Assembly (NCBI GenBank): GCA_001599715.1
Contig: BCHU01000013.1
Span: forward strand, 310,001 to 374,000
DNA from: Phaeotremella fagi
Lineage: Eukaryota > Basidiomycota > Tremellomycetes > Tremellales > Phaeotremellaceae
Reading direction: 5' to 3'
Length of the DNA: 64,000 bases
A program made the position numbers and the translations under genes. The notes below the pieces were generated by a model. The model did not search any database. It had not been told where the DNA came from and worked only from the letters and a program-made list of their open reading frames with translations. This document shows positions 24,861-35,225 of this stretch, one piece after another; position 1 is the stretch's first letter; the number at the start of each line of letters is the position of its first letter.

Positions 24861-25405
24861 TGTAATTAATATGTAACACGGAATCAGAATAATATCGTCA
24901 GATTGGTGTAGCATACTTCTGCCTCTCCTCGAATTAATACTTCCACACTCTGATGAGACTTCTGCTCAGACAGTGACAATCCGCTGTTCATGAGAAAGTT
25001 TCATACGAAACCCTCGTTCAGACATATATATATAGGACACTGTATCCACTTCTTTCATTTCTTTTTCTTTAACTTTGGATCTCACAACAGAAGGTCTGAG
25101 CCCTTCATTTTTCATCCCTAATCCTTTATCCCATTTTAGTTCATAGTCTTTTACTCTTTGATTTATAAAATTAACTATACAAACATATCTTTGTCTACAT
25201 TGTAGCCATTTATAATTAGTTGACAATATTTGCCACTTAGTATATCCTTTCAAAATTACATCTATTATTATTATACTGTTATACTATTCTGTCTTACTTT
25301 ATTTAATTACTTATCGTCATCCATCACCTTCAAGTCTTTGTCCAATCAGCAAGCTAGTGACCGTTCACCCCTTAGTCTTAGTTCCCCCAACGCCCCAGCC
25401 TGCCA
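24861..25405 (+). repeat. LTR-like repeat, copy A
   Basis: About 545 bases starting TGTAATTAAT and ending CCTGCCA, colinear with the other copies. It holds the motif block GAATTAATACTTCCA, a TATA-like CATATATATATAGGACAC, then TTTGGATCTCACAACAGAAG and the hairpin-like GAAGGTCTGAGCCCTTC. The flanks (AAACT and TCCCC) do not match, so the insertion footprint is lost or this copy arose by recombination. Confidence 0.6.
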
Positions 25406-26440
25406 TCCCCCCTCTTTGTATACTTTTGGATCATGCTTCTAGATGAGTGGTTTCATTTGCAGAATATGAAACCTTTTCATGGATAGCAGATTTATCACCA
25501 TCTGAGCGGAACTTTCATCAGTTAGTGGAAGTATTGATTTCAGTTTTCAGGACTCGTCCCTAGAGGTAAGTAAGCAGAGAAGCGTACAACTGATAAGGTC
25601 TACTGAGCTTGAGATACTACTGACAAAGGGTACATGGTAGACTTGTGAAGTTGGTCGACTGATATAAGATATAACCTGGAAGGATTTGGTAGGTTGAGAT
25701 TGAGGATGAAGGGAAGAAGTGGAAGTGTGAACTGATGAATTGATCCTTAAAGAGAAGGAGAGAAGAGAGATAAATATCCAAATAATCCGGCTTTATATAC
25801 CTTGTCTAACGATCATATGATCAATGATTGAACAATCAATGATGAATAGCTCAATGACTGAATGACCAATGATTGAATGATCATTGAGAATTCTTATTAA
25901 GTCCCCTCTTTAGTATGTGGGTTATGACCTGGTGGTTTTGTAATGAAAAAAGATTTCTTTATGTGGGTAGCAACATAATATTAACTGAATATGAATATAT
26001 ACCATGTATGGGTAGATATATGTGTATAGTTAAGTTGTCTCCTAAGACTGAAGAACTAAAAGTGTTGGGGAAAAGGTATTGAAAGAGTCCAGGGTTCACA
26101 CCTTCTCCTTGTGAGATCATTGTTCAATGACACAACCAAAACAATTATCATAAAATAGCGTGAGAACTCAATCAATGATCAAGCACCTACACTTAGTAAA
26201 TGGTCTCCTCAATCGTTGATGAATTGACAACGATAGAACAACTGATTCAAAGCGGTGTACAAAAACCGATTATTTTGATTGTCATCTCTTTGCTTTCATG
26301 TCTTTAGCTTTTGAAGTCTCAACTACCTTTTTGGCAATGGAATTATTTCGCACTGAAGCATCAGAATAGATAATGAATGTGGTTCAGCGTCATGAGCTGT
26401 TGATATACCAAAAGCAGGGGCTTTATCCTACACATCAAGA
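25406..26440. other. AT-rich spacer between LTR copies
   Basis: No gene is seen. Short motifs of the ATGATTGA/TCAATGA and TGATCA type recur between about 25810 and 26185. The segment 26205-26330 resembles the 5' part of LTR copy C (shared GAACGATAGAACAA-type block followed by a CGATTATTT block), so an older, decayed LTR may lie here. Confidence 0.4.
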
Positions 26441-26764
26441 TAGATTGTCATGAACCGCTTCAGTGGCAAATAATCTCAGTGGCAAAAAAGGTAAAAAACT
26501 TAATCAATGATCCAAGACACATGATCAAACAATCATGATGATATAAACATGAGTACGTACTCGAGGGATCAAACACACATGATCACATAATCAATATCGA
26601 ATGTAAGGTTGCTTTCCTTTAGTCATTGATGATATGAGAACGATAGAACAATCAACTCAAGAAGGTATATAAAGGCGGATTATTTGGATCTTCATCTCTT
26701 TTCTTTCTTCTTCTTTAACTTTGGATCTCACAAATAGAAGGTCTGAACCCTTCACTTCTTCATC

Positions 26765-27403
26765 TGTAATGAATACATAACACGGAATCAGAATTGGATC
26801 GTCAGATTGGCGTATCTCTCTCCTCGAATTAATACTTCCATAGTCTGATGAAACTTCCGCTCAGATAGTGAAAGTCACGCTATTCATGAGAAAGTTTCAT
26901 AGAAAAACCCTCGTTCAAACATATATATAGGATACTTATTTTACTACTTTGTATTTCTTTTCCTTAACTTAGTGACAACTCCGCTATTCATGAGATAGTT
27001 TCATACGAATCCCTCGTTCAGACATATATATAGGACACGTATTTTACTACTTTGTATTTCTTTTCCTTAACTTTGGATCTCACAACAGAAGGTCTGAACC
27101 CTTCGTTTTTCATCCCTAATCCTTTATCCCTTTTTAGTTCATAGTCTATTACTCTTTGACTTATACTATTAACTATACCAACATATATCTCGTCTACATC
27201 GTAGTCATTTATATTTAGTTAATATTATTTGCCACTCAGTATAATCTTCCATAGTTACATCTATTATTATACTGTTATACTTTTACTTCTATTTTACTTA
27301 ATTACTTTATTATCATCTATCAACATCAAGTCTTAGTCCATCCAGCAAGTCAGTGACCAATCCCTTATTAGTCCTAGTCCACCCCCTACGCCCCAGCGTG
27401 ACA
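26765..27403 (+). repeat. LTR-like repeat, copy B (inner solo LTR)
   Basis: It starts TGTAATGAATAC and ends GCGTGACA, giving TG...CA ends. Both sides carry the 5-base direct repeat TCATC (26760-26764 and 27404-27408). The unit contains an internal 103-base tandem duplication, which explains its 639-base length against about 545 for copy A. No primer-binding site or coding internal region adjoins it, so it reads as a solo LTR left after recombination. Five-base duplications fit Ty3/gypsy- or copia-type integrases. Confidence 0.8.
26867..27073. repeat. 103-base tandem duplication in LTR copy B
   Basis: Unit 1 is about 26867-26970 and unit 2 about 26971-27073. Each contains CGCTATTCATGAGA, a TATA-like CATATATATAGGA and TTTGTATTTCTTTTCCTTAA. 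The putative promoter part of the LTR is therefore doubled. Confidence 0.8.
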
Positions 27404-27720
27404 TCATCCCTACTCCTCTTCCCTTTCAGTTCATAGTCTTAGTAAATAGTTCAACTATATTATATATATCTAGTCATACATCGTATACATTTATATTTAG
27501 TTACTACTATTTGCCACCCACACATAGTAACATCCTTTTACTTTATATCTTATCTTAGTTTAACTCCTTCCAGCAAGTCAGCGATCCTCCCAAGTTATAT
27601 CCAAGTCCAACAACCCCATTCCCTATCCCTCCTGCGTGACATAGATTACGGGTTGACTGATAGTAGCTTTAGTTTCGTTGTTTCAATTCGCACATTTAGG
27701 TATTTTGAGTGAGCACTAAG

Positions 27721-28281
27721 TGTAACAAGTATGTAGCCAGAATTCGCTACTGTTGGATTAGTGTAAATCATTTTTTATCTTCTCCTTGAATTTAGTTTTC
27801 CAGAAGATGATTGAAATTCTGCTCAGACATGGACAGTTTCGTTATTCATTTGTGCAGAACGTTTAATAAGACAGATAAATAGGATACCTTTTCAACTACA
27901 TTTATTTATTTCCTACACAACCAACCTTTCAACTCTTCATTTCTGATCCTTAATTCTCTTCCCTTTTAAGTTCATAGTCTTCCACTCTTTGACTTTATAG
28001 TATTAACTATACCAACATATATCTCGTCTACATCGTAGTCATTTATATTTATTTAATGATATTTGCCACTCAGTATAACTAGTTACATCTAATGTTTTCA
28101 TATTACTATACTCATATTATTTGATTTGCTTTCGTATTATATTATTTTATTCGATTATTTTAATCAATCATTTTACCATCATCCCATCCACCTCAAGTCT
28201 TAGTATACCCAGCAAATGGAAGATGACCAATTGTCCCTAGTTCTCTAGCTCTCAGCCTTATACCAGTTTTTCATGATGACA
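27721..28281 (+). repeat. LTR-like repeat, copy D (diverged)
   Basis: It starts TGTAACAAGTATG and is colinear with copies A and B through ACTTTATAGTATTAACTATA and ACATATATCTCGTCTACATC. The 3' third is diverged and AT-rich; the end near TGATGACA is approximate. No matching flanking duplication was found. The TATA-like block is lost, so this looks like the oldest copy. Confidence 0.55.
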
Positions 28282-30808
28282 CAATACACATTTTCATTTC
28301 TGAGAAGGAAGCGTTGTTTATTGTTCATGATTTGTCATTGAAAGATCGGTTCTGAGGGTTTGATTTAACCTGTAAAGCGCTACTCTCACTGGTTTCGCTG
28401 TTTGCCCTGGTTTATTCTGATTGAACACCGCTAGAAACTTTCAATGTAAGCCCAGGGATCATTTAACCAGGGTGGTTGTTGATAGTATGGAGTGATCCAG
28501 GTAGAAGCAAGTATCAACCTCAGATTCGATCGGAATTATTTTTGATACCAGAACCGTTGATCTGAGCTTGTAGTGATAAAAGAAGAGTCGAATATGGAGA
28601 AAAATAATAGTTTAATAATAGTTGAGATGTTTTGCAAAGGATAGTGTGTGTAACTTCATATTCAGCTTTGTATCGTCGCCCAAAAGAAGCCATCATCGAT
28701 ATCGTACGCGCTTCTAAAAGCAGCTGATAAATTAGACTGGACAGTATATCAAACAACTGGCATAACAACAATGAAAACAAAGTTGAAAGGACAAGACAGT
28801 CAAAAGAGTAATGTTGTCGTTTTGAAAAAATAGGGCAACAATCTTCGATAGATAGGGATCGGATTCAGTTGGTACAGAGCCTTGAGATTTGATTTAGGCG
28901 TCTAAAGGAATATTGTAATATCTAGCAGAGTTTATCAATCCTTGTAAGTAAATAATATAAACACAATTTCAGATGTCACTGCCTTCAGGAAGTCCTCCAT
29001 CCATATACTGTTTCGTCTCCAGTCGCTTTCAACGAGAGCTGTCTTCATATCAATTTGATGACATTCATAAAGAAAAGATGTTGACCCAGTTGGCTCAATA
29101 TGAGCAAGGTAAGCTGCCTTCTTTCTCCATAAACTGTCTGGGATGTTTCTGGTATCATGATTGGTTTAAGATATAAGGCAGGAGTTGAAACTGATGTCTA
29201 GAACCATTTACTGGACATGTTGATGCTCAGAACATTCTGATTATTGTATTTTCAACGGCATACCTTCACCTGCCAAGCTGTAATACCTACGCATTTCCAG
29301 CATTTTGTGACGTGATCTGTTAGCTCAAATAGTTCCCGAAGTAATTCTTCAAGCACTGATGCAAGACCCGTCATCCAAAATAGTGATTGATCAGTCTTTG
29401 CTTTGGGGAGAAATGACATCCTGGTAGCTCAATCATGAGCATGTGATTCGTTATTCATCCACAATTCTTCATTTAACTTACTAACCACTACCCTCGTCCA
29501 TGTCATCGCAAAAAAGTTGAACATGTACACTAGACACTAATGCCTTTGAGACACATTCGTCTGGAATTTGATACTGACCCTGGACAGGAGTGAGTTATCA
29601 TGACAGAAAGGGAATGCATTTATCTGCTCCACCATATATGGTAAGGGTTCCTACAGTTCTAAAAGCGGTTCTGATTGCTATCATACCTAGCAAAACAAGA
29701 ACAAGCCAATCTTCAAAATCGAAATCCATCGTTCAGCTGCGTGTTAATTATCAAAAAGCTTATTGTACCACTGTTTAAGCTTGTGAATACACCCCAGAAA
29801 CACGTTTATTTACCCCTTGCCCGATCCACCAGTCTACGGATCACCGTCATCGATTCAGAGTACGAGTATCGTAAATGACACGTTCGGTAATCCCTGTCAC
29901 GAAAACCATTGCAGCGAATATAAAACAGGGGAAAGATTAAGAAGTGAAATAATCGTTCTATCAAGGACATCAAGAGAGGGAAGAATCGAGCGGTGACTAG
30001 CAATCAAGAAAAACAGAGCGCGACAGACTTTATTCCCAGATAAACTCGGGTGCAGGACCTTGAAGAATGGAAACCTCCAGCTGACATAGTGTCCAAGGCT
30101 CTGTAAGCAGATAGAAGTCGGCCTGCCATGAGTAGATCTTTCAACCGGAAGACTGCATCAAGCTGAAAATCAAATGACTCTCCAATTTGTGGAACACATT
30201 TCTTTAACCTGAGTGGTGTATATCATGGACTCACTGGAAGACTCACCCCATCAACGTATCCACCATTAGGAAATGACTCATGATTTTACTTCTCACAGCA
30301 AGGGCATAGAAGTTTCAGACAGACATGGGGGAAGCAGATTCTCAAACATGCTTCAGACGTTGCCTGTCTTGGATATCTTGACCACGCTGTCTTCAACTGA
30401 CAATGAAGTAGGGTTAAGACTTTTTATACCTAGAACAGTTGATCAAACTCATATTGGATAGTCATTGTCTCAAATAGAAGTTACCAAACCCAGCGCCCCC
30501 TTTGAAATCAGCATAATCGATAAGAAGAATGTACACAAGGCGAAGACAATTCAAAAGAATCATAGTCCCTGATTTCCTTCACATACGGCTACCAAGACTA
30601 GTAGCCTGACATTTACCATTAATTCGTGCTTTGGAAAGCTTAAACTCATGCCTTTACTCGGTGAGTAGGAAGATTCATCGATTGAATCGACTGCGAAGTA
30701 TTTGCCACTGAAAGCTCATGGCCGCCACGTCCACCAATTAATTAGCTAATAGCTATTTTCAATCGATAAGATTCTTTCTTCATCTGCTCATTTTTAAAAT
30801 CCGTTATC
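28282..30808. other. Gene-poor stretch after the LTR cluster
   Basis: About 2.5 kb without a recognisable gene, tRNA or LTR copy. One weak spliced-ORF candidate at 28973-29323 is listed separately. The last 100-150 bases are the 5' flank of the WD40 gene. Confidence 0.45.
28973..29323 (+). CDS. Possible small two-exon gene, hypothetical
   Basis: ATG at 28973 directly follows a GTAAGT...TTTCAG stretch. The frame runs to a GTAAGC donor after 29108. An acceptor CTAG at 29201, with CTGAT just upstream, rejoins the frame, which then stays open to a stop at 29321-29323, giving about 85 residues. No family is recognised. Length and base composition allow chance, and the upstream intron would be only 29 bases. 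It is recorded because signals and frame agree in an otherwise empty region. A non-coding transcript or nothing at all is equally possible. Confidence 0.2.
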
Positions 30809-32139
30809 ATGCAAACCACAGATACCGGTCACCTCTTTCAAACAAATAAACAGCTGAGAGACGCCTCCAATCACGAAAGGAAACTTGTCGCGTCTGAAAA
30901 CGTCGGGCAACCGTTAAAGCTTTCCAGCAAAATTTTGGATTTCGAGATAGATGGACAAGAGTGTTGGACAGCAGAATCGGGATGGCAAGCTCGCAAAGTG
31001 GACTTGAACGTAGGTAATTCAAGGTATAATGATACTTATCATTCAGACCAGACAAACCAAACGATTATTCAAAGGTCATCAAGGACCTGTGACCTCCTTA
31101 GCCTTGTTTAGAGTTGAAAGAGGTGATGGATTAGCATGGACAGCACTTTTCACTGGTTCTTGGGATAAGAGCATTCGGGTTTGGGATGCTGATGTCAGTG
31201 GTTTACTCTTGCTACATTTCTGTTTAACCTTGCTGACTTTTCCTCAGACTGGCGATCACAAATTCACTCTTGATGGTCATTCTGATTTCGTGAAATCTCT
31301 CACAATCATTCCTGGCTCTAATCCAGTTTTGTTGTCGACTTCCTCCGACCGGACATTACGCTTATGGAACCTCAATACTTTGGCGTTCAATGAACGACCG
31401 ATAACCATACAAGTTGTCAAGATTCATAGCAGACCAGTAGAGTGCGCAGCATGGTGGAGATTCACGGAAACACATACAAAACCAGTTACAAGGATTTGGA
31501 CGGGGGATTCTTTAGGCGTTATCAAAGAGTGGGAATTGGACCAAACAGGTCTTACTTTCATGAAAGATTTACCCGGTCACGAAACAAATGTCGCACAGTT
31601 GAATGTTAATGAGGATGGCGTTTGGAGTGGTAAGTTTTCTTCTGTGCGGATACGAAGCTCATATCCCGTTAGCTTCGATGGACAATATGGCTTTGTTCCA
31701 CCCACATTCTGGTGACTCACATATCAAATTATCCCACCCCAGTTACGTGAAGTCGATTTTACCCTTCCCAGATACTGGTCGATCGTTGATCCTTACAGGG
31801 TCAGAAGATGAAGAGATACGATTGTGGGATGAAGAAGGTAGACTGCTCTCTACCATTCAAGGCCATTGTGGAGAGGTTACGCGCTTAAGGAAATGGTACA
31901 AAGAGGTCGATGGGGAACTACCGTCTCTGATGATAATCTCATCGAGCTTAGATGGTACCCTTCGAAGCTGGACTTGCGATGGTGAGACAAACTTTCGCTT
32001 GACCAGAATCAGAACTGACTAATCGGCAGCCTTACTAAACCCGGTCCAGCTGAATTATGATCCTTTACCACAAGAGATATCATCAAGTCAGCTTACTGAG
32101 GAAGAAGAACGAGAACTGGAGGAGTTAAACTCGGAATAG
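30809..32139 (+). CDS. WD40-repeat protein of unknown role
   Basis: ATG is at 30809 and stop TAG at 32137-32139. An N-terminal part (SKILDFEIDGQECWTAESGW) leads into WD repeats: LFKGHQGPVTSLALF then ALFTGSWDKSIRVWD; FTLDGHSDFVKSLTI then LLSTSSDRTLRLWNL; IWTGDSLGVIKEWEL; a degenerate copy ending ASMDNMALFHPH; ILTGSEDEEIRLWDEEGRLL; and IISSSLDGTLRSW. This makes six or seven blades, enough for one propeller. The tail is acidic (TEEEERELEELNSE). Introns are short; the last has donor GTGAGA and acceptor CGGCAG. The protein is a scaffold type whose partners cannot be told from sequence. It lies 400 bases upstream of the E(z)-like gene on the same strand, but does not obviously match EED/ESC. Confidence 0.8.
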
Positions 32140-32542
32140 AACGACTGTTGAAAGGAAACAGTGCAGGGACGTCTACAAACTGGCAGTTCTTGGAGAACAT
32201 ATAATGGCACGTTGTGGTTCACGAAGTCAGAAGCTTGAGAAGGAGCATTTTGGACATTATGATCATTTCGGGATGAGTTTTTGAGTGAAGATTAGAATAA
32301 CCTTAGAAGTCGAGGTCAGAATTATATCATGAAATATTACATTGTATGCATATAACACCTGTAGGGTCTGGAGACATATGACAAAGAGAATGAGTGGATG
32401 ACATTTATGCCTCAAAGTTCACGATTCCCTTAATTTCATGTTTCAGTATTGTTTACATTTCATTCTTTCACTCTTGCATCTGATTTCAACTTGATCACTT
32501 TCATTTCATTCTTTACATGTCGATTTCTCTGTCCATAACCCA
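32140..32542 (+). promoter_or_regulatory. Intergenic, WD40 gene to E(z)-like gene
   Basis: 403 bases with a T-rich stretch (about 32420-32520) just ahead of the start codon of the SET gene. No clear element or gene is seen. Confidence 0.35.
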
Positions 32543-35164
32543 ATGGAATCTGTAAAACAGTCACCAGATGTCCCACCTGCTCAAGCACGTCGCCTCGATA
32601 TCGCTGCGTTGGTTCGAGATTCCTACAAACGGACATGGTCAGATTACTACGAGTGGAGGGAGTGTCCCATGTCGATCTTGAACGAGGATGTCCCCTACAT
32701 TCCATCTCACCACCCAACTCAATCCTTACAGAACTCATTAGCAGAGTGCAGCACCCGAATTTTGGGAAACAGGATAGAGTCACTCAACTTGGTTCCGAAT
32801 ATAACTTCAACGCCCTCTAAAACCTCCGCAATGATCTCTGCTACGACGCACGCGACGTCGAGCACAAGCAAAGCCTCTCGAAAGAAAATCACCCTCTCGC
32901 CTTTGGATCCCAACAAACGAATACCTAATTACTGCTTTTCGTCGTGGATTGATGAGTGTCAATTGGTTCCTGAAGCGAAAAAGGTGGAATTTTATCCCAT
33001 TTTCTCAAATGGTGAGGAGCTCGACATCGCCGAATACGATGTACAATTCAATCATAACCGCGAATGGCAGGAGGATGGAAGAGATTCAGAAGGTGAGTAG
33101 GTAAAGAGCCCAAGATTCTAATCTCCTAAAAGTGGACGTGATCTTGGTGGAGACTGTAGCTCGACTCAAATCTCGGCTCAATCTGGACGTGTCATCTGCA
33201 AGACTTCAAAAAATGATTGATAATACGCAAATCCTTCCTGCAAGTGTCGTCAAGATAGGATCTTTTGAACTCGAACGGCTCCTTCCCCCGTTTCCTCATA
33301 AGCAATCGTATTCACGAGCGCCGACCTGGCTTCCCCCCGATCGAGAAGACGACGACCCTTCTCAGATGTCCACAAGCGCGGCAGAACTCTTTTGTCCGTC
33401 AGGTTCTTGTCTTGTATCTGCTTGCAATCAACACAGTCAGTGCTTTTACCTGTCAGACATGATTGGTGACTGATCGAAGAAGTTGGTGATGGTTACAACG
33501 TAGTTTTTCAACGTACTGGAGATCTCCCTTATTCTGTTATCCTTCCAGATCCACCAACTCCGTGCGCCTCAACCTGCTATATGAGCAAAGAAGCCATGGA
33601 TATTCCATCAGGAGGGCTCGAAGAAAATCACCTTTCAGAAGCGGAGTATAATCGATTACGCAACCTACTCGCAAGTCATCAAGCTCATGGCACTCAACAA
33701 TGGAGATCATGCCAATTGCAAAGGTTGATTTCCGGAAGGAAATCAGGCGCACGAAGAACTTGTGTTCAGGTAAGTCGTAAACTGCTGAGTTGTGCTAATT
33801 AGCCTGTCAGATATATCAAGCGATGCTTAAAATAGAGGAAGGTCGAAAGCAATCTTCTGAAATCTCAGTTGAGCGCAACAAACCCAAAGTTCGCGTCTCT
33901 CAACTTTTCCTCAACAGGCAATGGTAGGGATATCTGTCATGCTCAATTCTAGCTTACATTTCAGGAATCATCGATGTGCTCACGACGGACCGTGCTCGCG
34001 ACATAACAAAAAGTGTCCATGTGCAGCAAAGGCTCTCTATTGCGAGCCAAGTTGTCAGGTACGTAATTTACAAAAGGCCGGAAACATCGAGCTGATTTTT
34101 CTGTCAGTGTTCCACGACATGTGAGTTGTTGTCGATTTACTGAATTGACTTGAAAAGGCCAACGCCGATTCAAAGGATGCAGTTGTCGTCATCAAACAGA
34201 TCAAAATGGCAAGAGAATAGATGTTTGCAATACATCCCTGTGCGAATGTCATAAGGCAGGACGGAGTTGTGACCCTGTTTTGTGCGGAGGATGTGGAATC
34301 GAGTAAGTGTAGTACCCAAACTGACCATTCGGAAAACTAACGCCATACGTAGCCAAGATCTACGCAGAAACGATGACAGCATCTTAGAGCCAAGATGCTC
34401 TAATCATGTCTTACAAGGGGGGAGAAAGTCGAAGGTGCGGGTTGGAAAGAGTAAAAAGATTGGCTATGGATATGGCTTGTTCGCCAATGAGGATATCAAA
34501 AAAGGCGATTTGATCGATGGTAAGCATCTCGTCAAGTTTGCTTCTCGTTGTCAACAAAAGTGAATCTGACCGTCGATTCAATTATACAGAATATACTGGA
34601 GAGCTAATTGCTAACTTCGAAACCGAAATCCGAACGTGAGTTTAAGGAAAGGTCAAATGAAAGCGTTTCTAACGATATCTGCAGGAAAATCTACGTGAGT
34701 TTCAACGAGGAACATTGAGTTGCTGCTGTGCTGATTGTAGTCGCGTCCTTGAACAGCTCAAGACTCATCGAAATTATCTCTTCAGCATTTGTAAAGGCTT
34801 GGATATAGACGCTGCCAATCATGCCAACTGGACACGGTTCATGAACCACGATCGTGGTATAGATATGAACGTAGTTGCCAAAGGTGAGTGCGGTTGAAAA
34901 AGGTCGCAAGCGGAAGCTGATTGTCTGTCGACAGCGTCTCAAGTTGACGGTGTTAATCGTATGGGATTTCACGCTGGTAAGTCATTAGTTGCTATTGCAA
35001 GGTTGATGAGACAGACCGAGACATTCTCCGAGGGGAGGAATTATTTCTCAACTATGGGTAAGTTTACGTCGAGCGAATTTGGATTGTACTCATTATATCA
35101 TAGAGTTGATTTCAGTTATTTACCAAGCTCGGAACCTGATGCTAAGAGGCAACGTATAGTTTAA
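32543..35164 (+). CDS. EZH2: E(z)/EZH2-type SET-domain histone H3K27 methyltransferase (PRC2 catalytic subunit)
   Basis: ATG is at 32543; stop is at 35162-35164. The N-terminal 400-odd residues are poorly conserved. A Cys-rich CXC (pre-SET) domain follows: HDGPCSRHNKKCPC, YCEPSCQ, then a 13-base exon, CQRRFKGCSC, LCECHKAGRSCDPVLCGGCG. The SET domain begins GYGYGLFANEDIKKGDLID, with EYTGELIANFETEIR, NYLFSICKGLDIDA, NWTRFMNHDRG and, after splicing, RDILRGEELFLNYG. CXC directly followed by C-terminal SET is diagnostic of the E(z) group, the H3K27 methylase of Polycomb complex PRC2, known in Cryptococcus. Core positions differ from animals: NHD instead of NHS and FLNYG instead of FFDY; the Tyr residues are kept. 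At least eleven introns are present. Confidence 0.85.
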
Positions 35165-35225
35165 TACACGCCTCTGATGTCAGCTTTAGTCTATATATAT
35201 ATGTGCATAGAAAGTTCTAGCTGTT

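Larger units (their letters stand above)
26446..27641 (+). repeat. LTR-like repeat, copy C (outer, interrupted by copy B)
   Basis: It starts TGTCATGAACC and ends GCGTGACA. The direct repeat TAGAT flanks it exactly (26441-26445 and 27642-27646). Removing the inner copy and one TCATC leaves about 552 bases, the same size as copy A. Its left part carries TATATAAAGG near 26670 and TTTGGATCTCACAA near 26720. Its right part resumes at 27409 with the block CCCTTTCAGTTCATAGTC. The 5' half differs from copies A and B, so it is a distinct subfamily or a more diverged member. Confidence 0.75.

Noticed and set aside
24861..25405. Target duplication around LTR copy A
   Set aside because: The 5-base flanks AAACT and TCCCC differ, and shifting the borders by a few bases gives no match.
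23433..30808. Retrotransposon coding region (gag/pol) or a DNA transposon
   Set aside because: No frame over about 105 codons and no protease, reverse transcriptase, integrase or transposase motif on either strand.
23433..30808. Centromere
   Set aside because: The region is only about 7 kb. LTR clustering fits, but nothing specific in sequence supports it.
30809..32139. WD40 gene as EED, the PRC2 partner
   Set aside because: The repeats carry no EED-like landmarks that I can recognise. Neighbourhood alone is too weak.
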